DNA from: Silanimonas sp.
GTDB taxonomy: Bacteria > Pseudomonadota > Gammaproteobacteria > Xanthomonadales > Xanthomonadaceae
DNA: 64,000 nt
NCBI RefSeq assembly: GCF_027531545.1
Contig: NZ_JAPZSC010000001.1
Coordinates: 372,001 to 436,000 of the forward strand
Reading direction: 5' to 3'
Positions 59,280 to 64,000 of the stretch are shown one piece after another. Made by a program: the position numbers and the translations under genes. The first letter of the stretch is position 1. The number at the start of each line of letters is the position of its first letter. The notes beneath the pieces are model-generated. The model worked only from the letters and a program-made list of their open reading frames with translations. It was not told where the DNA came from and made no database searches.

Positions 59280-59957
59280 TCAGCCGGCGAAACGCGCCGT
59301 CATCCAGTCGCCGAGGTCGCGGATCTCTTCCGCGCACACCGAATGCGGCATCGGGTAGCGGCGCAGCGCGACGTCCATGCCCAGCGCCTTGAGCGCCTCG
59401 GCGGATTTCTGCCCCGCCGAAAGCGGCACCACCGGGTCCTGCGTGCCGTGCGCCATGAACACCGGCGTGGCGAGACCTTTGGGCGTGGCTTCCGCGGGCG
59501 TGTCCGCGGCCAGCGGCAGGTAGGTCGAGAGAGCCGCCAGTCCGAGGAAGGGCTGCTCGCGGCGCAGACCGGCGGCCAGCGTGATCGCGCCACCCTGCGA
59601 GAAGCCGGCGAGGATGATGCGGTTCGCCGGAACGCCGCGGTCGCGCTCGCGCGCCACCAAGGCATCCACGTCGGCGATCGAGCGCCGCACGCCGGCGGCG
59701 TCCTCGCGCACCTTCGAGAAATCGAGGCTGACGATGTCGTACCAGGCACGCATCGCGTGGCCGTTGTTGATGGTGATCGGCATCACCGGTGCGTGCGGGA
59801 ACACGAAACGCAGGGCCGGCCACTCCTTGCGCACCAGCTCGGGCACGATCGGCGCGAAGTCGTGGCCGTCGGCGCCGAGGCCATGCAGCCAGATCACCGA
59901 GAAGACCGGCTTGGCGCCGGTGGTGGTTTCGATCGTGTCGAGGAGCGCGTTGGGCAC
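59280..59957 (-). CDS. Carboxylesterase, alpha/beta hydrolase (Abhydrolase_2 family)
   Basis: A small esterase of the phospholipase/carboxylesterase family with broad ester substrates. The 225-residue protein has VIWLHGLGADGHDFAPIVPEL, the nucleophile serine in ILAGFSQGGAITLAAGL (about 120), the aspartate in AHGTQDPVVPLSAG and the histidine in MPHSVCAEEI. The family segment HAPVMPITINNGHAMRAWYDI is present. GTG 59957 is chosen from the length and the start of conserved sequence; the frame is open upstream, and no strong ribosome-binding site is visible. It is cytoplasmic by prediction and divergent from the dioxygenase gene. Confidence 0.9.
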   Translation of the reverse strand: MPNALLDTIETTTGAKPVFSVIWLHGLGADGHDFAPIVPELVRKEWPALRFVFPHAPVMPITINNGHAMRAWYDIVSLDFSKVREDAAGVRRSIADVDALVARERDRGVPANRIILAGFSQGGAITLAAGLRREQPFLGLAALSTYLPLAADTPAEATPKGLATPVFMAHGTQDPVVPLSAGQKSAEALKALGMDVALRRYPMPHSVCAEEIRDLGDWMTARFAG

Positions 59958-60033
59958 GGCGGCGGCATCAGCAGATGAAGGCGCGGCATTGTGCCCGAGC
60001 CGGCGGCCCCTGCCCGCCGCCGCGCCGGCACCG

Positions 60034-60039
60034 CACAAT
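60034..60039 (+). promoter_or_regulatory. Putative -10 element abutting the dioxygenase gene (leaderless type)
   Basis: CACAAT ends six nt before the ATG at 60046, with no Shine-Dalgarno sequence between them. Confidence 0.4.
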
Positions 60040-60045
60040 GCGCGG

Positions 60046-60795
60046 ATGAGTGCGATCACCACGCCGTCCTGGCGCCTCGACGACGAAACCCCTTCCGAAA
60101 CGCTGGCCGCACAGGGCTTCGCCCGACTCTCGCCGGCCGCCAGCGCGCGCGCCGCGGGGGTGGACCCGGAGGTCCTCGCCGGCCTCGCCATGCACTGGGC
60201 CGACCTGCCGCCGGACGAGCACCTGCGCGATGGCGGCCGCTACCGCTTTCGTCGCCACGCCTCGCTAGTGATGAGCGGGGACGGGCGACGCATCGAACAG
60301 CGCGTGTCCCGGCCGCATTGGCAGCCGACCGATTACAACGCCCTGCACGGCGGCTACGAGCGCTGGTTCGCCCCGGTGCTCGACGCCACGCTGGCCGATC
60401 CGGCCTTCCTCGGGCTGGTCACCGGGCTGGGGGCGGCCTGCGCCGCCGCCGCCGGCCATGCCCTGCCCTTCGTCGAAGTGCACCAGTTCCGGATCGATAC
60501 GGCGCAGGGCATCGGGCGCCCCACGCCGGAAGGCGCGCATCGGGACGGCGTCGATTTCGTGGCGGTGGTCCTCATCGACCGGTTGGCCGTGCGCGGCGGG
60601 GAAACCCGGGTGTTCGACGCCGAGGGCCCGGCCGGCCTCCGGTTCACGATGGTCGAACCCGGCACCGCCCTGCTGCTCGACGACGCCCGGATGATCCACG
60701 AAACCACGCCCCTGCAGCCGGACGGCGCGGCCGGCCACCGCGACACGCTCGTGCTCACCTGGCGGCGGGACGGCTTCCTCGACCCGGTGGCCTGA
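60046..60795 (+). CDS. 2OG-Fe dioxygenase family protein
   Basis: Members of this family (Pfam 2OG-Fe_Oxy_2) include free amino-acid hydroxylases such as isoleucine 4-hydroxylase. The 249-residue protein has VEVHQFRIDT (about 141-150), the iron-binding HxD in PTPEGAHRDGVDFVAVVLIDR (His about 166), then GGETRVFD, and the distal histidine in LLDDARMIHETTPLQP with the 2-oxoglutarate-binding arginine region GHRDTLVLTWRR. ATG 60046 begins the conserved protein. The substrate is unknown; no amino-acid biosynthesis gene lies nearby. Confidence 0.85.
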   Translation: MSAITTPSWRLDDETPSETLAAQGFARLSPAASARAAGVDPEVLAGLAMHWADLPPDEHLRDGGRYRFRRHASLVMSGDGRRIEQRVSRPHWQPTDYNALHGGYERWFAPVLDATLADPAFLGLVTGLGAACAAAAGHALPFVEVHQFRIDTAQGIGRPTPEGAHRDGVDFVAVVLIDRLAVRGGETRVFDAEGPAGLRFTMVEPGTALLLDDARMIHETTPLQPDGAAGHRDTLVLTWRRDGFLDPVA

Positions 60796-60835
60796 CCCCT
60801 AGGCACGGATTTCCGGCACTGAAGCCGCCCGAAAC

Positions 60836-60849
60836 TTGACGCACATCAC
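60836..60849 (+). promoter_or_regulatory. FNR/Anr-like box upstream of the 111-aa gene
   Basis: TTGAC-GCAC-ATCAC matches the FNR/Anr consensus TTGAT-N4-ATCAA at eight of ten positions. Its centre is about 43 bases before the transcription start predicted from the sigma-54 element. An oxygen- or CRP-type regulator is possible; the match may be chance. Confidence 0.35.
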
Positions 60850-60859
60850 GCCAAAAGAC

Positions 60860-60874
60860 TGGCACGGAACTTGC
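60860..60874 (+). promoter_or_regulatory. Sigma-54 (RpoN) -24/-12 promoter element
   Basis: TGGCAC-N5-TTGC matches the sigma-54 core consensus at all ten fixed positions, with GG and GC exactly ten bases apart. It ends 32 bases before an ATG that has a CGGAG ribosome-binding site, so the predicted start near 60885 gives a short leader. Confidence 0.7.
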
Positions 60875-60906
60875 TCCAGTTCGGGGGAACCGACCCGGAG
60901 TCCGCC

Positions 60907-61242
60907 ATGTTCGACACCAGCGCCGATGCCCCCGCCCACGCCGCCCGCTCGGCAGGCATGAACGAACCCGGCATCTTCAAGGGCTGCACGGACGCCGACG
61001 GCCCCCTCGCGGCGGCCACCAAGGACGCGATCCTCGCCTACCTGGGCAAGCCGAATGCCGCGGCCTGGGAGCGCCTGAAAACCCGCGCCATCGCCGGTCG
61101 CACCACCCTCGGCGAGGCCTGGACACTGGCGAACCCGACCGCGTTCCGGCGCTTCCCGACCTCGGCCGAGCTGATCCGCGCGATGCGCGTGGCCGTGGTG
61201 GCGCAATGGGCGCACAGCGACGCGGCGATCCGGACGCATTGA
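60907..61242 (+). CDS. Small hypothetical protein behind a sigma-54-type promoter
   Basis: A 111-residue soluble protein that I do not recognise. ATG 60907 has CGGAG upstream; a TTG at 60871 in the same frame overlaps the promoter and is not credible. The N-terminus (about 1-25) is alanine-rich and flexible; the rest is mostly helical: AATKDAILAYLGKPNAAAWERLKTRAI, TTLGEAWTLANP and SAELIRAMRVAVVAQWAHSD. It has one cysteine and no signal peptide or membrane helix. It stands alone, between the dioxygenase gene and tRNA-Ile2, under a sigma-54 element and an FNR-like box, so it is probably made under a specific stress or nutrient state. Confidence 0.7.
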   Translation: MFDTSADAPAHAARSAGMNEPGIFKGCTDADGPLAAATKDAILAYLGKPNAAAWERLKTRAIAGRTTLGEAWTLANPTAFRRFPTSAELIRAMRVAVVAQWAHSDAAIRTH

Positions 61243-61249
61243 ACGAGAC

Positions 61250-61325
61250 TGGTGGGCCCACCAGGACTCGAACCTGGAACCAAGGGATTATGAGTCCCGT
61301 GCTCTAACCATTGAGCTATGGGCCC
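61250..61325 (-). tRNA. tRNA-Ile2 (CAT anticodon, lysidine-modified)
   Basis: A 76-nt cloverleaf with encoded CCA: acceptor GGGCCCA/TGGGCCC, D arm GCTC/GAGC, anticodon loop CTCATAA with anticodon CAT at 61290-61292, and T arm CCAGG/CCTGG with loop TTCGAGT. The ACTCATAATC core and overall sequence match tRNA-Ile2 (ileX type), which reads AUA after TilS converts C34 to lysidine; it is not an initiator or elongator methionine tRNA by these features. The top pair of the anticodon stem (27-43) is a C-T mismatch. Confidence 0.93.
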
Positions 61326-61396
61326 GCTCGCCGCGATTGTAGCGATGCCGCACACCGCCTCGCGTCCATGACGTGGGGCGCTTCGTTTTTGGCGCC

Positions 61397-62728
61397 TCAG
61401 CGCAGCGGGCCTGGCGCGGGCTCCGCAGGTCCGACGGCCTCGATGAGGTCGGGATTCGCCTCGCCCTCCGCGCGCAGCTGACCCTCCCACTTCGAAACCA
61501 CGGCCGTCGCGACGGTATTGCCGATGACGTTCGTCGCCGAACGCGCCATGTCGAGGAAGTGGTCGACGCCGAGCAGCAGCAGCAGGCCGGCCTCCGGGAT
61601 GTCGAACTGCGCCAGCGTCGCCGCAATGACCACCAGCGAGGCGCGAGGCACGCCGGCCATGCCTTTGCTGGTGACCATGAGCACGAGCAGCATCGTGATC
61701 TCCTGCCCCAGCGTCAGGTCGATGCCGTACACCTGCGCGATGAAGACCACCGCGAAAGTGCAGTACATCATCGAGCCGTCGAGGTTGAACGAATAGCCGA
61801 GCGGCAGCACGAAGGACGCGACGCGGTTGCTGCAGCCGAACTTCTCCAGCTGGGCCAGCGTCTTCGGATAGGCGGCCTCGCTCGATGCCGTGGCGAATGC
61901 GAGCAGCGTCGGCTCGCGGACGGCGCGGAACAACCCCACCGCGCGCCGCCGCAGGATGGCGAACGCCGCGAGGAAGAGCAGGCCCCAGAGCAGCACGATG
62001 CCGAGGTAGAACTGCCCCATGAACTTGCCGTAGACGGCCAGCACGTCGAGTCCGCTCTTCGAGATCGTCGCCGCCACGGCGGCGAAAACGGCGAACGGGG
62101 CGAACCACATCACCAGCATCGTGACCTTGAGCATCACGTAGCTCAGGCCTTCGAGCGCATCGACCATCACCTTGGCCTTGTCACCCACGCCGGCGCAGGC
62201 CACGCCGAAGAAGACCGAGAAAACGACGATCTGCAGGATCTCGTTGCGCGCCATCGCGTCCGCGATGCTGGTGGGCACGAGGTGGGTGACGAAGTCCTTC
62301 AGGGTGAGGCCGCTGACGGCGATGCCGCTTTGCGCGCCGGCGTCCGGGAGCACCAGGCCGGTGTCGACGCCCGGCTGGAACAGGTTCACGAGCACAAGGC
62401 CCAGGGTGAGCGACACGAGCGACGCGCCGAGGAACCACGTCATCGCCTTCAGGCCGATGCGACCCACCGTCCCGAGGTCGCCCATCTTGGCGATGCCAAC
62501 GGCCAGCGTGGCGAACACCAGCGGCCCGATGATCATCTTGATCAGTCGGAGGAAGACGGTGGTGACGATGGTGAGGCCGTCGACCACCGCCGTCGTGTCG
62601 GCGACGGTGGCGTTGAAGATGGCGCCGACAATGATCCCGAGCACCAGGGCACCGAGGATCCACCAGGTCAGCGTGCTGCCTTTCCTTGCCGGCGCGGCCG
62701 AGCCGCTGTTCGTGGTGTCGATCGCCAT
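61397..62728 (-). CDS. Dicarboxylate/amino acid:cation symporter (DAACS/SDF family)
   Basis: Inner-membrane uptake of C4-dicarboxylates or acidic amino acids with sodium or protons. The 443-residue protein has eight or so helices plus two hairpins. The family landmarks are the serine-rich hairpin ATASSEAAYPKTL (usually SSS/SSE), GYSFNLDGSMMYCTFAVVFIA (the NMDGT motif reads NLDGS) and GMAGVPRASLVVIAATL, then the DHFLDMARSATNVIGNTVAT helix. ATG 62728 begins the first helix region after a short polar tail; the frame is open upstream. It might carry glutamate or succinate; the sequence does not decide between them. Confidence 0.93.
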   Translation of the reverse strand: MAIDTTNSGSAAPARKGSTLTWWILGALVLGIIVGAIFNATVADTTAVVDGLTIVTTVFLRLIKMIIGPLVFATLAVGIAKMGDLGTVGRIGLKAMTWFLGASLVSLTLGLVLVNLFQPGVDTGLVLPDAGAQSGIAVSGLTLKDFVTHLVPTSIADAMARNEILQIVVFSVFFGVACAGVGDKAKVMVDALEGLSYVMLKVTMLVMWFAPFAVFAAVAATISKSGLDVLAVYGKFMGQFYLGIVLLWGLLFLAAFAILRRRAVGLFRAVREPTLLAFATASSEAAYPKTLAQLEKFGCSNRVASFVLPLGYSFNLDGSMMYCTFAVVFIAQVYGIDLTLGQEITMLLVLMVTSKGMAGVPRASLVVIAATLAQFDIPEAGLLLLLGVDHFLDMARSATNVIGNTVATAVVSKWEGQLRAEGEANPDLIEAVGPAEPAPGPLR

Positions 62729-62850
62729 GTGCGGGTCCTTGTCCTTCGAGCGCGCCGAGGCGCGGGTGGGCCCCACGCGGGAAGCCGCGAGGATGCATGA
62801 AGGCCGCGTCAATTCACAGCGCCAGCCACCCCCAATGAGCCCGGAAACGA

Positions 62851-62877
62851 CGACGCCCCGCACGAGGCGGGGCGTCG
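62851..62877 (-). terminator. Rho-independent terminator after rpoD
   Basis: Perfect 11-bp stem CGACGCCCCGC / GCGGGGCGTCG with loop ACGAG, followed on the minus strand by TCGTTT. It lies 23 bases after the rpoD stop. Confidence 0.8.
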
Positions 62878-62899
62878 GGGCCTTGCGGGCGCGGGCGAC

Positions 62900-64000
<1,101 letters not shown>

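Noticed and set aside
60871-60906. Upstream TTG start adding 12 residues to the sigma-54-controlled gene
   Set aside because: It lies inside the -12 element, would precede the predicted transcription start and lacks a ribosome-binding site.

Overview
The window is chromosomal DNA from a high-G+C Gram-negative bacterium, most likely a gammaproteobacterium of the order Lysobacterales (Xanthomonadales). The evidence is an aa3-type cox cluster (ctaC-ctaD-small ORF-ctaG), a zwf-pgl-edd-glk-eda Entner-Doudoroff operon, the lptM-dapF-DUF484-xerC block, gpmI-envC-ctpA, algZ/algR-type regulators next to hemC, and many exported serine and metallopeptidases. Species cannot be named from sequence alone. 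I recognise about 60 protein genes, one tRNA, four convincing hairpin terminators, and no rRNA, CRISPR array, prophage or insertion sequence.

Layout. 1-3.3 kb: cytochrome c oxidase genes and a DUF2244 protein on the minus strand. 3.5-7.9 kb: putA (proline to glutamate), an ion-channel-like membrane protein and a DUF3592 protein. 7.9-12.4 kb: a periplasmic-sensor diguanylate cyclase, then the ExeA/GspB pair and a rhomboid protease. 12.4-16.4 kb: gpmI-envC-ctpA. 16.5-25.8 kb: an exported repeat (beta-solenoid-like) protein, M28, S9 and M1 peptidases, two hydrolase-type genes and ubiE. 25.9-29.7 kb: DUF971, an exported DUF3313-like protein, then xerC/DUF484/dapF/lptM. 29.8-41.5 kb: carbohydrate block with the Entner-Doudoroff operon, a LacI-family regulator, a lipoprotein phosphatase-like protein, a second diguanylate cyclase and an exported GH13 amylase. 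41.5-42.9 kb: a visibly A/T-richer patch with an HTH regulator and a DUF2178-like membrane protein, the only region that looks acquired. 42.9-49.1 kb: two long S9 peptidases, a lipocalin and a cysteine-repeat secreted protein. 49.1-56.2 kb: patatin/WYL, an SLC13-type transporter, a LolA-like protein, hemC and the LytS/LytTR pair. 56.3-59.3 kb: fatty-acid desaturase, its reductase and a TetR repressor. 59.3-64 kb: esterase, 2OG-Fe dioxygenase, a small gene behind a sigma-54-type promoter, tRNA-Ile2, a dicarboxylate symporter and the 3' part of rpoD.

How it fits together: the window describes an aerobic heterotroph that lives on peptides and sugars. Exported peptidases and PutA handle peptides and proline; amylase, glucokinase and the Entner-Doudoroff enzymes handle glucans and glucose; cytochrome oxidase, ubiE and hemC serve respiration.

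The most interesting signals are regulatory. (1) The start regions fall into two classes: a TAnnnT-type -10 element 27-35 nt before the start codon, or the same element only 6-9 nt before it with no Shine-Dalgarno sequence, which predicts leaderless mRNAs for at least seven genes, several of them regulators. (2) An exact sigma-54 -24/-12 element and an FNR/Anr-like box lie before an unknown 111-residue gene. (3) A LacI-type operator lies upstream of zwf. (4) A transporter appears to have no ATG, GTG or TTG start. No wholly new multi-gene system could be demonstrated.
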